Positions 51,966 through 61,150 are shown, counted from the first letter of the stretch. The stretch is 64,000 bases of DNA from Paraburkholderia oxyphila NBRC 105797 (GCF_000685075.1 NZ_BAYD01000046.1:17836-81835); one strand, 5' to 3'. Notes: generated from the letters alone by a model not told the origin. A program made the numbers and translations.

Positions 51966-51979
51966 AGGAGATCCTTAGC

Positions 51980-52759
51980 ATGTCTTACTGGATGCGGCGC
52001 GCTAGCGCCGTATTGCCCTGGCTCTTCGTAGCCGTGTTGTCGGTGGGCGTGGTGCTGCTCGTACGTCTGCCCGCCGCATGGATCGCGCCGCAGTTCGCGC
52101 GCGCGACCCAAGGCCACATCAATCTCGTCGATCCGCAAGGCTCGCTCTGGCGCGGCTCCGCCACGCTCATGCTCGCCGCCGGCCACGACGTGCAGGGGGC
52201 AACACTTCTGCCGGGCCGCATCGAATGGCGCACGTCGTTCTGGGCGCTCCTCACGGGCCGGGTGCGCATGCAGATGCGCCAGACCGAGGCCATGCCCGAC
52301 CCCGTCGACGTCGAAGCGACGTTGCGCGGCGCGACCGTCACGCCGGGCGCGATCGTGGTTCCCGCGTCGCTGCTCGCGGGGCTCGGCGCGCCGTTCAACA
52401 CGCTCGATCTCGATGGCAACGTGCGGCTCGCGTGGAGCCCCTGGCGCGTATTCGGCACCGATGCATTCGGGAGGCTCACCGTCACGCTCGCGGAGATGAG
52501 CTCGCGCGTCTCGCTGGTGAAGCCGCTAGGGTCGTATGAGGCGGTGCTCCAGGCGCAAGGGGCGTCGTCCACGCTCGATCTGAGCACGCAGAAGGGGCCG
52601 TTGCTGCTCGATGGGCACGGCACGTTCTCACGCGCGTCGGCGTCGTTCAACGGCACTGCGAGCGCAACGCCCGATCAGCGCGAGAATCTGGCGGGATTGC
52701 TGAACCTGCTGGGACGGCCCACTGGCGAAGGAACCGTGGCGTTGACTTTCATGCGCTGA
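51980..52759 (+). CDS. gspN: Type II secretion system protein GspN
   Basis: A 259-residue protein with one N-terminal membrane helix (about 10-30) and a beta-rich periplasmic domain. Features such as QGSLWRGSATL (about 53-63) and a closing LLGRPTGEGTVALTF are typical of GspN. It is an accessory, often dispensable, component. AGGAG lies 8-9 nt upstream of the ATG, directly after the repeat array. Last gene of the gsp cluster, convergent with the efflux lipoprotein gene; no clear terminator lies in the 99-bp spacer. Confidence 0.9.
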   Translation: MSYWMRRASAVLPWLFVAVLSVGVVLLVRLPAAWIAPQFARATQGHINLVDPQGSLWRGSATLMLAAGHDVQGATLLPGRIEWRTSFWALLTGRVRMQMRQTEAMPDPVDVEATLRGATVTPGAIVVPASLLAGLGAPFNTLDLDGNVRLAWSPWRVFGTDAFGRLTVTLAEMSSRVSLVKPLGSYEAVLQAQGASSTLDLSTQKGPLLLDGHGTFSRASASFNGTASATPDQRENLAGLLNLLGRPTGEGTVALTFMR

Positions 52760-52858
52760 GGTCCGCAGTTCTCGAACTCAAGCTCGCGCCGCGCAAAGCG
52801 GCCCGAAGCAGCACAAATCAGCACGAATTAGCCCGTGGCGCCGCATGCGTCTGCGGGC

Positions 52859-54517
52859 TTACTCCGACCGGGTGCGTTGCGCTGCCGCGTCCTGCGTCGC
52901 ACCGTGCGTGGATGACACCGAGCCTTGCGCGCCCGATGCCGCGACAGGCGCGGGCGCTGCAACAGCTCCCGTTTCCCGATCCATCTGCGCGACGTCCCAG
53001 CCGCCGCCGAGCGCCTTCACGAGGCCCACCGACGACACCATGCGCTCCCCCGCAATGCTCGCGAGCTTCTGCTGCGCCGTGAATGCCGTGGTCTGGGAGG
53101 AGAGCACGTTCTGGTAATCGGTCGTACCCGCCTTGTATTCGTTCGTGACGATCTGCAGCGCGTGTTGCGCCGACTCCACGGCCTGCTGCTGCACCACGAT
53201 TTCCTGTGCGAGGATGCGCTGCGACGCGAGATTGTCCTCGACGTCCTGGAACGCGGCCAGCACGGTCTGGCGGTAGACCGCGACCTGCTGGTCGTAGGCC
53301 GCGCGCGCCGCTTCGGTCTGCGCGCTGCGCAAGCCCGCGTCGAACACCGTGGCCGCGAGCGACGGCCCGAGCGTCCAGAAGCGCGACGGCATGGAAAGCA
53401 GCTGCGAGAGCACCGAGCTTTCGAAGCCACCGCTGGCCGAGAGCGTTAGCGTGGGAAAGAACGCGGAGATCGCCACGCCGATCTGCTCGTTCGCCGCTGC
53501 GGCCTTGCGCTCCGCCGAGGCGATGTCGGGGCGGCGTTCGAGCAGCGCCGAGGGCATCGTGACGGGCACGATGGGCGGCGTGGCCGTCAGCGGCGACGGC
53601 GGAACCGAGAACGCCGAGGCCGGCTGGCCCACCAGCACGGCGATCGCGTGTTCGTCCTGCGCGCGCGCCACGCCATTGTCGATGGCGGCGGCCTGCGCTG
53701 ACTGCAGCTGCGTTTGCGCCTGAATCACGTCGGCGCGCCCCGCCACGCCCTGTGCGTACTGGTTCTGCGTGAGCTGCAGCGACTTCTGATACGCCACGAC
53801 GGTGTCGTCGAGCAGCTTTTGCTGCGCATCGAGCGAGCGCAGCGTGAAGTACGTCTGCGCGAGCGTGGCCTGCGCGGAAAGGCGCGCGTTGGCCAGGTCG
53901 GCGGCGGCGCCCTGCTGGCCGGCTTCCTGCGCGCTGACCGTGCGGCTCACCTTGCCCCAGAGATCCGGCTCCCAGGTGGCGTCCAGGCCCAGGTTGACGT
54001 TGTTCGAGATCGAGCTGCCGCCCGTAAAGCCGCTGTTCGAGCTCGACACGCGCGAGGGGGTACGCGAGCGCGAGCCCGAGAACGAGGCGCTCACCACCGG
54101 GAAATAGGCGGCGCGTGCCTCGCCCACCAGTGCGCGCGCCTGGCGGTATGCGGCGGCGTATTGCGCGACGGTCTGGTTGTTGGCATTGAGCTGATCCATC
54201 AGCCCGTTGAGCTGCGCGTCGTCATAGATGAGCCACCAGGACCCGCGATCGGTGGTGTCGCCCGGCTGCGCCACTTTCCAGCCTTCCGGCGCCTCCTTGT
54301 AGGACGCAGGCACCGCGGCGGCCGGCTTGTGATAGTCGGGACCCACGGCGCAACCGCTCAACTGAAACGCGAGCGCCGCCGCCGCGCATAGCAGGGCGAG
54401 CCTCGGCGCGCGACGCGCGCTACGGCTGACGTGGGCGGCGTCATCGGCGAGCGTGCCCTCGCGCGGGCGGCTCAGTGTTTGAAGATGGCGGTCGGGATGG
54501 ACGAAACGGCAAGACAT
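52859..54517 (-). CDS. Outer-membrane efflux lipoprotein (NodT/OprM family)
   Basis: A 552-residue TolC-like channel lipoprotein. A lipobox LSGC places the acylated Cys at residue 56, giving an unusually long leader. A GTG at residue 30 would give a normal 27-residue signal. After CAVGPDYHKP come two OEP repeats with long coiled-coil segments. Pro/Ala-rich C-terminal tail. It forms the outer-membrane duct of tripartite pumps. A MarR-EmrB pair is divergent about 0.9 kb away and is its likely partner, but no membrane-fusion protein gene is present. Confidence 0.93.
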   Translation of the reverse strand: MSCRFVHPDRHLQTLSRPREGTLADDAAHVSRSARRAPRLALLCAAAALAFQLSGCAVGPDYHKPAAAVPASYKEAPEGWKVAQPGDTTDRGSWWLIYDDAQLNGLMDQLNANNQTVAQYAAAYRQARALVGEARAAYFPVVSASFSGSRSRTPSRVSSSNSGFTGGSSISNNVNLGLDATWEPDLWGKVSRTVSAQEAGQQGAAADLANARLSAQATLAQTYFTLRSLDAQQKLLDDTVVAYQKSLQLTQNQYAQGVAGRADVIQAQTQLQSAQAAAIDNGVARAQDEHAIAVLVGQPASAFSVPPSPLTATPPIVPVTMPSALLERRPDIASAERKAAAANEQIGVAISAFFPTLTLSASGGFESSVLSQLLSMPSRFWTLGPSLAATVFDAGLRSAQTEAARAAYDQQVAVYRQTVLAAFQDVEDNLASQRILAQEIVVQQQAVESAQHALQIVTNEYKAGTTDYQNVLSSQTTAFTAQQKLASIAGERMVSSVGLVKALGGGWDVAQMDRETGAVAAPAPVAASGAQGSVSSTHGATQDAAAQRTRSE

Positions 54518-54766
54518 GCAAGGAATTCCTGTCGATGCGGCTGGCGATCAAGGCGAAAGTCCAGGGCGAAGATCGCGAATGGCCAGCGCGCGCAAGCACG
54601 CAGCGGTGCGCGCCATTGTCATTGTGTGCGGAGCTACGCCAGGCCCGGCTCGGGTCGAGGGGCCAGCAAATTGCGGCAATGGTAGCGCACACGCCGCGCG
54701 CAGCGCGGAACCGGCAAGCGTAAGCCGGAAGTGTCTGAGGATGTGTTACGGCGCGCCGGCCGCAAA

Positions 54767-55198
54767 TTACGCGTCGTTACGGCGCCAGCGGCGCAGCGCA
54801 TGGACGGCGTGAAGGGCTGCCGTGCCCGCGCGCGTACGCGCGCCATGCGTGGTGCTGGCCCGGCGGCACGCAACCTGGACACCGGAACAGGCAGCCTTTG
54901 CAGCCGCCGTAGTGGCCGCCGCTGCGCTCATGGCCGCGGTGACCACGGCCGAATCCGCTACCCGGGGCGTCATGGCGCCGGTGGCCACGGAGGTGCCCGC
55001 CTCGCCTCGCTGAGCGCGGCGGCGGTCGGCCCACATCATCAGCACGACGGCAATTGAGCCGCCGGGCAGGACGAACATCGCTGCGTAGACCGCGAGCTTG
55101 CGCCAACGCGCCACCCCGCCGGTTTGCGCGAAGGCAAGACGGGCAGTGCAGGAGACCGAGCGGCCGATGCCGCCGAGCGCGTTCTTGAGGTACAGCAT
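54767..55198 (-). CDS. Small hypothetical membrane protein
   Basis: A 143-residue frame that I do not assign to a family. It has one hydrophobic helix (about 35-55, VYAAMFVLPGGSIAVVLMM) followed by a basic stop-transfer sequence (WADRRRAQR). The tail is Ala/Thr-rich and low in complexity. The N-terminal MLYLKNALGGIGRSV looks protein-like; the C-terminal half looks weak. Start ATG 55198 lacks a ribosome-binding site. It sits between the efflux lipoprotein and marR, where a membrane-fusion gene might have been expected. It may be real only in its first half. The 54518-54766 gap has no gene. Confidence 0.45.
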   Translation of the reverse strand: MLYLKNALGGIGRSVSCTARLAFAQTGGVARWRKLAVYAAMFVLPGGSIAVVLMMWADRRRAQRGEAGTSVATGAMTPRVADSAVVTAAMSAAAATTAAAKAACSGVQVACRRASTTHGARTRAGTAALHAVHALRRWRRNDA

Positions 55199-55361
55199 GG
55201 CGCGATGATCAGGAGAATTGGGGATTACCGGGAGTCGAAGTGCTTGCCTGTCATAATATTGACTATGCAATCAAACCACAACATACTTTGCATCGCATCA
55301 ATTGTGCTGTTGTTTTTACGCTGCTATAGCAACGAACCCATGATCGATGCGTCACTCAATT

Positions 55362-55375
55362 TGCCTGCCCAGGCA
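55362..55375. promoter_or_regulatory. Candidate MarR operator upstream of marR
   Basis: Palindrome TGCCTG-CC-CAGGCA followed by GACA, 36 bp upstream of the marR ATG. Geometry (6+2+6) and bases closely match the palindrome in front of emrB. Confidence 0.6.
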
Positions 55376-55410
55376 GACATATAACGGGCTAGAATTCGCC
55401 TGTCTTCGAG

Positions 55411-55962
55411 ATGCATGAGAACGACTTCCCCATGAGCGAGGGCTCGTACGTGCCAGGCAAGGTCGGTGTCGAGCCGAGCCTCGGCTATTTCCTGTCGACG
55501 GCGCGCAACGTGCTGGCTGCGCGGATGGACCGCGCCGTCGCGCCGCTCGGGCTGACGTCGTCGCAGATCGGCGTGATTTTGCTGCTGTGGTTCGAGCGTG
55601 CCAGCACGCCCAACGAGATGTCGCGCGTGCTGTCGTACGACACCGGTTCGATGACGCGCATGCTCGACCGGCTGGAAAAGAAGGGCTTTCTCGTGCGCCA
55701 GCGCAGTCATGCCGATCGCCGCGTGGTCGAGCTCGCGCTTACGCCACTCGGGCGCGACGCGGCGCAACAATTGCCCGATCGGATTGCCTCGGTGATGAGC
55801 GACCAGCTGCGCGGCTTTTCCGCCGACGAGGTCACGACGCTCGTCCATCTTTTGCAACGTTTCATCGCGAACGACGTCGATGCGACGATGGTGTGCGGCC
55901 CTGCGCAAAGCGCGACGGATGGGCTATCCCGGGCACCCGGCGAAGATCGCGACGAGACATAG
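55411..55962 (+). CDS. MarR-family regulator of the adjacent efflux pump
   Basis: A 183-residue MarR protein. The winged helix-turn-helix spans about 55-125 (LTSSQIGVILLLWFE, STPNEMSRVLSYDTGSMTRMLDRLEKKG) and the wing is HADRRVVELALT. A second ATG at 55432 (MSEGSYVPG) is possible. It precedes emrB by 193 bp on the same strand. Matching inverted repeats lie in front of both genes, so it probably represses itself and the pump until a toxic ligand binds. Confidence 0.93.
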   Translation: MHENDFPMSEGSYVPGKVGVEPSLGYFLSTARNVLAARMDRAVAPLGLTSSQIGVILLLWFERASTPNEMSRVLSYDTGSMTRMLDRLEKKGFLVRQRSHADRRVVELALTPLGRDAAQQLPDRIASVMSDQLRGFSADEVTTLVHLLQRFIANDVDATMVCGPAQSATDGLSRAPGEDRDET

Positions 55963-56032
55963 GGCGGATTTCGCAGCACCCTTTGCGCTGGATAGACGTC
56001 GCCTCTATCACATCGTATTGCGGATAGATTAC

Positions 56033-56046
56033 TGTCTGGGCAGACA
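56033..56046. promoter_or_regulatory. Candidate MarR operator upstream of emrB
   Basis: Perfect palindrome TGTCTG-GG-CAGACA, 110 bp upstream of the emrB ATG. It shares the GGCAGACA block and spacing with the site upstream of marR. Confidence 0.6.
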
Positions 56047-56155
56047 ATGCCTTGACATGAAATTGCGGATCGCCACCTGCGGGCGGCTCGTTGCAGCAGC
56101 AATGGTCCGCCTGAACCAGAAACATCAGTCACGAAGCTGAGCAAGGACCCCGAAG

Positions 56156-57724
56156 ATGGACGCTTCCACCGCCGCGCCCTCCCCCGCGCCTGCCAGTGCG
56201 CAGCCCGCACCGTTTTCCGGCGCCACGCTCGCATTGCTGACCGTGGGCCTCGCGCTCGGCACCTTCATGGAGGTGCTCGACACCTCGATTGCCAACGTCG
56301 CCGTGCCCACCATCTCCGGCAATCTCGGCGTCGCCAATAGCGAAGGCACGTGGGTCATCTCCTCGTACTCGGTCGCCTCGGCGATCGCCGTGCCGCTCAC
56401 CGGCTGGCTCGCGCGGCGGGTGGGCGAAGTGCGGCTCTTCACCCTTTCGGTGATCCTGTTTACCTTCGCCTCGGCGGCCTGCGGCTTTGCCTCCAACTTC
56501 GAGACGCTGATCGCCTTCCGTCTCGTCCAAGGCCTCGTCTCCGGCCCCATGGTGCCGCTGTCGCAGACGATCCTCATGCGCTCCTATCCGCCCGAGAAAC
56601 GGGGGCTCGCGCTGGGGCTCTGGGCCATGACCGTGATCGTCGCACCCATCTTCGGTCCGGTCATGGGCGGCTGGATCACGGACAACTACACATGGCCGTG
56701 GATCTTCTACATCAACGTGCCGATCGGCCTCTTTTCGGGCGCGTGCGCGTACCTGCTGCTGCGCGGGCGCGAGACGAAAACCACGCAGCAGCGCATCGAC
56801 GCCGTGGGCCTCGCGCTGCTCGTGATCGGCGTGTCGTGCCTGCAGATGATGCTCGACCTCGGCAAGGACCGCGACTGGTTCAACTCGAAGTTCATCGTCG
56901 CGCTCGCGATCATCGCGGCCGTGTCGCTGGCGTTCATGCTCGCGTGGGAAGCCACGGAAAAGGAGCCCGTCGTCGATCTCTCGCTCTTTCGCGACCGCAA
57001 CTTCGCGCTTGGCGCACTGATCATTTCGTTCGGCTTCATGGCGTTCTTCGGCTCGGTCGTGATCTTCCCGCTCTGGCTGCAGACGGTGATGGGCTACACG
57101 GCCGGAATCGCAGGCCTCGCGACTGCGCCGGTGGGACTGCTCGCGCTCGTGCTCTCGCCGCTGATCGGACGCAACATGCACCGGCTCGATCTGCGCATGG
57201 TGGCGTGCCTCGCGTTCATCGTGTTTGCGTTTGTTTCGTTATGGAACTCCACCTTCACGCTCGACGTGCCGTTCAGCACGGTGATCCTGCCGCGCCTCGT
57301 GCAGGGCATCGGCGTGGCGTGTTTCTTCGTGCCGATGACGACCATCACGCTATCGAGCATCTCCGACGAACGCCTCGCGAGCGCCTCGGGGCTGTCCAAT
57401 TTCCTGCGCACGCTCTCGGGCGCGATCGGCACGGCGGCGAGCACGACGTTCTGGGAAAACGCCGCGATCTATCACCACGCGGTGCTATCGGAGTCGGTGA
57501 GCGTCTATTCGCCGAACACCAATGCGTACAGCGACGCATTGAAGGGCATGGGCTATGCGGGGGCGAGCCTGACCGCGAAGCTCAATGAAGTGGTGACGGC
57601 GCAGGGCTACATGATGGCGACCAACGACTTTTTCCGCATTTCGTGCGCGGTGTTCATCGTGCTCGCGGCGCTGGTCTGGATCACGAAGCCCAGAAAAGGA
57701 GCGGGACCGGCAATGGGCCATTGA
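56156..57724 (+). CDS. DHA2-family MFS multidrug exporter (EmrB-like)
   Basis: A 522-residue drug:proton antiporter with about fourteen membrane helices. Family motifs are FMEVLDTSIANVAVPTI (motif D1, about 38-54), GWLARRVGEVRLF (motif A, about 84-96) and GPVMGGWITD (motif C, about 163-172). AAGGA precedes the ATG. EmrB proteins work with an EmrA-type periplasmic adaptor and an outer-membrane duct. The duct is encoded divergently nearby but no adaptor gene is present in this window. Confidence 0.94.
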   Translation: MDASTAAPSPAPASAQPAPFSGATLALLTVGLALGTFMEVLDTSIANVAVPTISGNLGVANSEGTWVISSYSVASAIAVPLTGWLARRVGEVRLFTLSVILFTFASAACGFASNFETLIAFRLVQGLVSGPMVPLSQTILMRSYPPEKRGLALGLWAMTVIVAPIFGPVMGGWITDNYTWPWIFYINVPIGLFSGACAYLLLRGRETKTTQQRIDAVGLALLVIGVSCLQMMLDLGKDRDWFNSKFIVALAIIAAVSLAFMLAWEATEKEPVVDLSLFRDRNFALGALIISFGFMAFFGSVVIFPLWLQTVMGYTAGIAGLATAPVGLLALVLSPLIGRNMHRLDLRMVACLAFIVFAFVSLWNSTFTLDVPFSTVILPRLVQGIGVACFFVPMTTITLSSISDERLASASGLSNFLRTLSGAIGTAASTTFWENAAIYHHAVLSESVSVYSPNTNAYSDALKGMGYAGASLTAKLNEVVTAQGYMMATNDFFRISCAVFIVLAALVWITKPRKGAGPAMGH

Positions 57725-57749
57725 TGGCCTGCTGACGGTCCCGAGGTGT

Positions 57750-57774
57750 CCGCCCGCGCGAGATGCGCGGGCGG
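57750..57774. terminator. Hairpin between convergent emrB and OmpA-like genes
   Basis: CCGCCCGCGC-GAGAT-GCGCGGGCGG, a 10-bp perfect stem located between the two stop codons. No U run follows on either strand. Confidence 0.6.
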
Positions 57775-57808
57775 TGTGCGCTGTTGCAGCCGTGACGACG
57801 TGGGCTGA

Positions 57809-58522
57809 TTAGCGTGCCGTGATGCCGCTGGTCTTGATTTCGACGCGGCGGTTTTGCGCGCGGCCTTCGGCCGTGGCGTTCGATGCGATCGGCCGCGTCT
57901 TGCCGTAGCCGTGCACTTCATACTGGCCGACATGCAGGCCGTGCGACTGCAGGTAGTTGCGCACGGTTTGCGCACGGCGCAGCGAGAGGCGGTCGTTCAG
58001 CGCAGTCGAGCCCGTGGAATCGGTATGGCCGTCGATCACGACCGTGCCGATGTTCACGCCGTCGCTGTCCGCGATGAACTTGTCGAGTGCCTGCTTGCCT
58101 GCCGGCAGCAGATCGTACTTGTTGATGGCGAAGTTGGCGTCCGCGCTCAGCGTGATGGTTTGCGGCGTCGTGTTGACCTGCGGCTGCACCGGGGGCGGCG
58201 GGGGCGGCGTCTGGACAACGGGCTGCGGCGCCTGGCAAATGAACATGATCTCGCGCGGATCGTTCTCGGGCTTGAAGCCCGACACGGCGCGATCCGTGGA
58301 CGAGACGCGCAGCGGCTCCTTGTCGCCGCAAATCTCGGTGACCTTCGCCATACAGGCCTTGGAGCTTTCGAGCAGGCCGAGACACTGTACGCGATAGGCC
58401 TGCGTGCCGTTGGCGAGCGTCACGATGTCGAGGTTGTAGGTCGGGCCTGACGCGGTCGTGCAACCAGCCGCGACGACGATAAGGGCAGCCAGTGCGCTGG
58501 CTGGCAGAAGTCGCATTTTCAT
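57809..58522 (-). CDS. OmpA-family peptidoglycan-binding lipoprotein
   Basis: A 237-residue outer-membrane lipoprotein. The lipobox VAAGC puts the acylated Cys at residue 21. A Cys-containing N-terminal domain (about 25-95) is followed by a proline-rich linker (PPPPPPVQPQ). The C-terminal OmpA domain (about 130-230) has the peptidoglycan-binding pattern VVIDGHTDSTGS, NDRLSLRRAQTVRNYL and EGRAQNRRVEI. It probably anchors the outer membrane to the cell wall. Confidence 0.93.
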   Translation of the reverse strand: MKMRLLPASALAALIVVAAGCTTASGPTYNLDIVTLANGTQAYRVQCLGLLESSKACMAKVTEICGDKEPLRVSSTDRAVSGFKPENDPREIMFICQAPQPVVQTPPPPPPVQPQVNTTPQTITLSADANFAINKYDLLPAGKQALDKFIADSDGVNIGTVVIDGHTDSTGSTALNDRLSLRRAQTVRNYLQSHGLHVGQYEVHGYGKTRPIASNATAEGRAQNRRVEIKTSGITAR

Positions 58523-58702
58523 TTTCGATTCGAATGATGGAAGAGGAATGTACTGTCGTCCGGCGCACGCCGAAGCAGTGCCACGATACGATCCCTCGAC
58601 ACGTCACCCAATCAGATAATGCTTAAATGCACAATCGAAGTGATTCGATTCGGACTCCGCGCGATCGCAGTGAGCGGGCCGCCTTGTCTCCTTCGCGGCG
58701 CT

Positions 58703-58734
58703 CGCCCTGACAGACGTGGTGCGTCGTCAGGGCG
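58703..58734. terminator. Strong hairpin after the small lipoprotein gene
   Basis: CGCCCTGAC-A-GACG pairs with CGTC-GTCAGGGCG, 13 bp with one bulged base. It begins 18 bp after the minus-strand gene stop (58753). No clear U run. Confidence 0.55.
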
Positions 58735-58752
58735 CAGATTCATCACGCGGAT

Positions 58753-59271
58753 TCAAGGAGAGGAGGCCGTGGGGGCCGCGCCCGGCACCGCCAATGCGGG
58801 CGCCTGAGTGGGTGCCTGATCGGGTATCTGGGCGGGCGCCGCGCTCGTGTCGGCGGGGTCGTTGTCAGCGCCCTGGATCGGCTGCTCGATGCCGGTGCGT
58901 ACGTATTGCTTGAATGCCGCGCCTGCGGCCCACGGGTCGGGCTTGCAGCCGAGCGAGCTGTCGCAATGCGCCGCGAAGCCGATGGTGGTTGTGCCGTCGC
59001 TGTTGTGGGTCCGCGTGATTTCGTAGGCGAGCGCGCGCTTGCCGCCACCGGGGCCGGCGGTCTGGATCAGCGTGTCGGTCACGGTCTGCACTTCGTATTT
59101 CGAATGACCGCGCACCCAGTCCTCGGCGCGCTGCCACCAGATGTCGCACTGTGGCTTGTCGCTGCAGGTGAGCGGCGCGGTGGCGATCTGCATGACGTCG
59201 GGATTCACCTGGCCGCGTGGCGCGCAGGCCGCAAGCGCCGCGCAAAGCAGGATCGGCAGAGTTCGTTTCAT
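58753..59271 (-). CDS. Hypothetical lipoprotein
   Basis: A 172-residue predicted lipoprotein beginning MKRTLPILLCAALAAC, with the acylated Cys at residue 16. The mature part has three further Cys (TCSDKPQCDIWW; AHCDSSLGC has two). A pattern QCDIWWQRAEDWV, then VTDTLIQT and ITRTHNSDGTTTI, is reminiscent of a small family of proteobacterial envelope proteins, but I cannot name a function. The tail is Pro/Ala-rich. GGAGG lies 11 nt before the ATG. Confidence 0.8.
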   Translation of the reverse strand: MKRTLPILLCAALAACAPRGQVNPDVMQIATAPLTCSDKPQCDIWWQRAEDWVRGHSKYEVQTVTDTLIQTAGPGGGKRALAYEITRTHNSDGTTTIGFAAHCDSSLGCKPDPWAAGAAFKQYVRTGIEQPIQGADNDPADTSAAPAQIPDQAPTQAPALAVPGAAPTASSP

Positions 59272-59478
59272 CGCGTGGGTTCCTCCCTGAATGGGCACGC
59301 GTCGCGCGCGGCCCGGTCGTTTTGTCGTTGGCATGCGGGGCATCGGCGTATTTCAGCGCGCCATGCTCATAAAACATTGGACCGCGCACGCGCGTCCGTG
59401 TTTCAAGCAAATGGGATGCCCGAATCGGGCGACTCAGCGCGCTCCATGGCGCGCGCTGCCGTCGCGCGTCAGCCAATG

Positions 59479-59513
59479 GCGTTTTGCGCCGCGCGAAATG
59501 CGGCGCAAAACGC
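59479..59513. terminator. Perfect 14-bp stem-loop after gshA
   Basis: GCGTTTTGCGCCGC pairs with GCGGCGCAAAACGC around a 7-nt loop, starting 14 bp after the gshA stop. No U run follows, but the stem is unusually long and perfect. Confidence 0.7.
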
Positions 59514-59527
59514 TGTATGGCAACGGG

Positions 59528-61150
59528 TCAAACGCTGTAGCGATTGAGCGTGTAGGCGCGATACGCGGTCACGAAGGCGTCGAACGAGCCGACTTCCTCA
59601 CGCTCGAGCTTCGCCTGTTCGTCTAGCGACTCGCGCGCGAGCGCTTCGAATTGTGCCATCGCTTGCGTGTCGAGCGGACGCGAGAGGAAATGCGCCGCAT
59701 GACGCTCGCTTTGCGCGAGCGCAAATTGCAGGAACGATTGCTGGTTGTCGCGCATCGTTTGCAGCACGCGTGCGGAAGGCGTGAGCGACGCATCGGCGAG
59801 CTTCGCGCGCTGTGTCGCGAGCGAGCGCGCATGCTCGTCGCCACCGTGCAGCGCGTCCAGCACGGCTGCACTGTGCTCGATCTTCTCGAGCAGTTCGGCG
59901 GCCCAATCCTGCAGCGAGATCGTCGCATTGCCGCGCTTGAGTTCGAGGCCCGGCCGGCGCCCTTCTTTCGCGACGAGGCCGAAGTTCTCGTTCGCCTGCT
60001 CATATTCGGCTGCGGGCAAGAGCGGGCTCTCTTCGAGCGCGCAAGCAAGCAGATAGGCGTCGAGAAAACGCGCCGTCTCGAGCGAGATGCCGATGGGCTC
60101 GAACGGATCGATGTCCATGCAGCGCACTTCGACGTATTGCACGCCGCGCGCGGCGAGCGCGTGCAGCGGCCGTTCGCCGGGGTACGTGACGCGCTTGGGA
60201 CGGATCGTCGAATAGAACTCGTTTTCGATCTGCAGCACGTTGGTGTTGATCTGCACCCACTCGCCGTCGCGGTGCGTGCCGATGGCCTCGTACGGCGGAT
60301 ACGGCTGGCTCACCGCCTGCGCGAGCGCGTCGAGGTAGCCCGGCAGCGTGTCGTAGTCGGCGCGCAGCGCGGACTGGCCCGTGGTGTTCGAGTAGCCGAG
60401 GTCGCTCATGCGCAGGCTCGTCGCGTACGGCAGATAGAGCGTGTCCGCGTCGAAGGTGTCGAGCGCATGCGCGCGGCCGCGCAAAAAGCGCCCGTCGAGC
60501 GCCGGCGACGCGCCGAACAGATACATCAGCAGCCAGTTCGTGCGGCGGAAGTTGCGTATCAGCGCGAGGTAGCGCTCCGACTGATAGTCCGTCTCAGTGG
60601 CGGTGGACTGCTCGTGCGCGTGCAGCGCGTGCCACACGTCTTCGTTAAGCGAATAGTTGTAATGGATGCCCGCGATGCACTGCATGGTGCGGCCGTAACG
60701 CAGCGCGAGCCCCATGCGGTAGACGTACTTGAGGCGGCCGATGTTCGAGTTGCCGTAGCGTGCGATGGGAATGCCGTCGTCGGTGTCGGGCAAGAGGCCC
60801 GGCATCGATTCGTTCCACAGCATCTCGCCGTCGCGCGCGAGCACGCCGTAGACGTAGCGATGGAGCTCGTCGAGCTTCGCGAGCGTGATGGACGCGTCGT
60901 GTTCGGCGGGCGTGATGATCTCGATCAGCGCTTCCGAGTAGTCGGTCGTGAGCGACGGATGCGTGAGGGCCGAGCCGAGCGCCGCCGCATGCGGCGTCAT
61001 GGCGAGATGGCCGTCACGCGTCACCCGCAGGCTTTCCTTTTCGATGCCGCGCAGACCGCGCGTGAGCGCGTCGCGATGCGGCCCGGCGCTCAGCACGGAA
61101 AGGCGCTGCGTGAGAACGTCGTTCGTGCGTGTAGAGGTCGTATCTGGCAT
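59528..61150 (-). CDS. gshA: Glutamate-cysteine ligase
   Basis: A 540-residue GshA of the gamma-proteobacterial type. It joins glutamate and cysteine with ATP, the first step of glutathione synthesis. The family start region reads GLRGIEKESLRVTRDG (about 32-47). Signatures include MLWNESMPGLLP, GIHYNYSL, FRRTNWLLMYLFGASPAL and YVEVRCMDIDPFEP. The start MPDTTSTRTNDVL at 61150 was chosen; the upstream frame is not conserved-looking. A YbdK paralogue class member is at 31.5 kb. Single-gene transcript with a strong downstream hairpin. Confidence 0.96.
   Translation of the reverse strand: MPDTTSTRTNDVLTQRLSVLSAGPHRDALTRGLRGIEKESLRVTRDGHLAMTPHAAALGSALTHPSLTTDYSEALIEIITPAEHDASITLAKLDELHRYVYGVLARDGEMLWNESMPGLLPDTDDGIPIARYGNSNIGRLKYVYRMGLALRYGRTMQCIAGIHYNYSLNEDVWHALHAHEQSTATETDYQSERYLALIRNFRRTNWLLMYLFGASPALDGRFLRGRAHALDTFDADTLYLPYATSLRMSDLGYSNTTGQSALRADYDTLPGYLDALAQAVSQPYPPYEAIGTHRDGEWVQINTNVLQIENEFYSTIRPKRVTYPGERPLHALAARGVQYVEVRCMDIDPFEPIGISLETARFLDAYLLACALEESPLLPAAEYEQANENFGLVAKEGRRPGLELKRGNATISLQDWAAELLEKIEHSAAVLDALHGGDEHARSLATQRAKLADASLTPSARVLQTMRDNQQSFLQFALAQSERHAAHFLSRPLDTQAMAQFEALARESLDEQAKLEREEVGSFDAFVTAYRAYTLNRYSV

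Noticed and set aside
55362..55375. MarR palindrome as a terminator of the 143-residue gene
   Set aside because: It lies upstream of that gene, and a matching copy precedes emrB, which fits an operator better.
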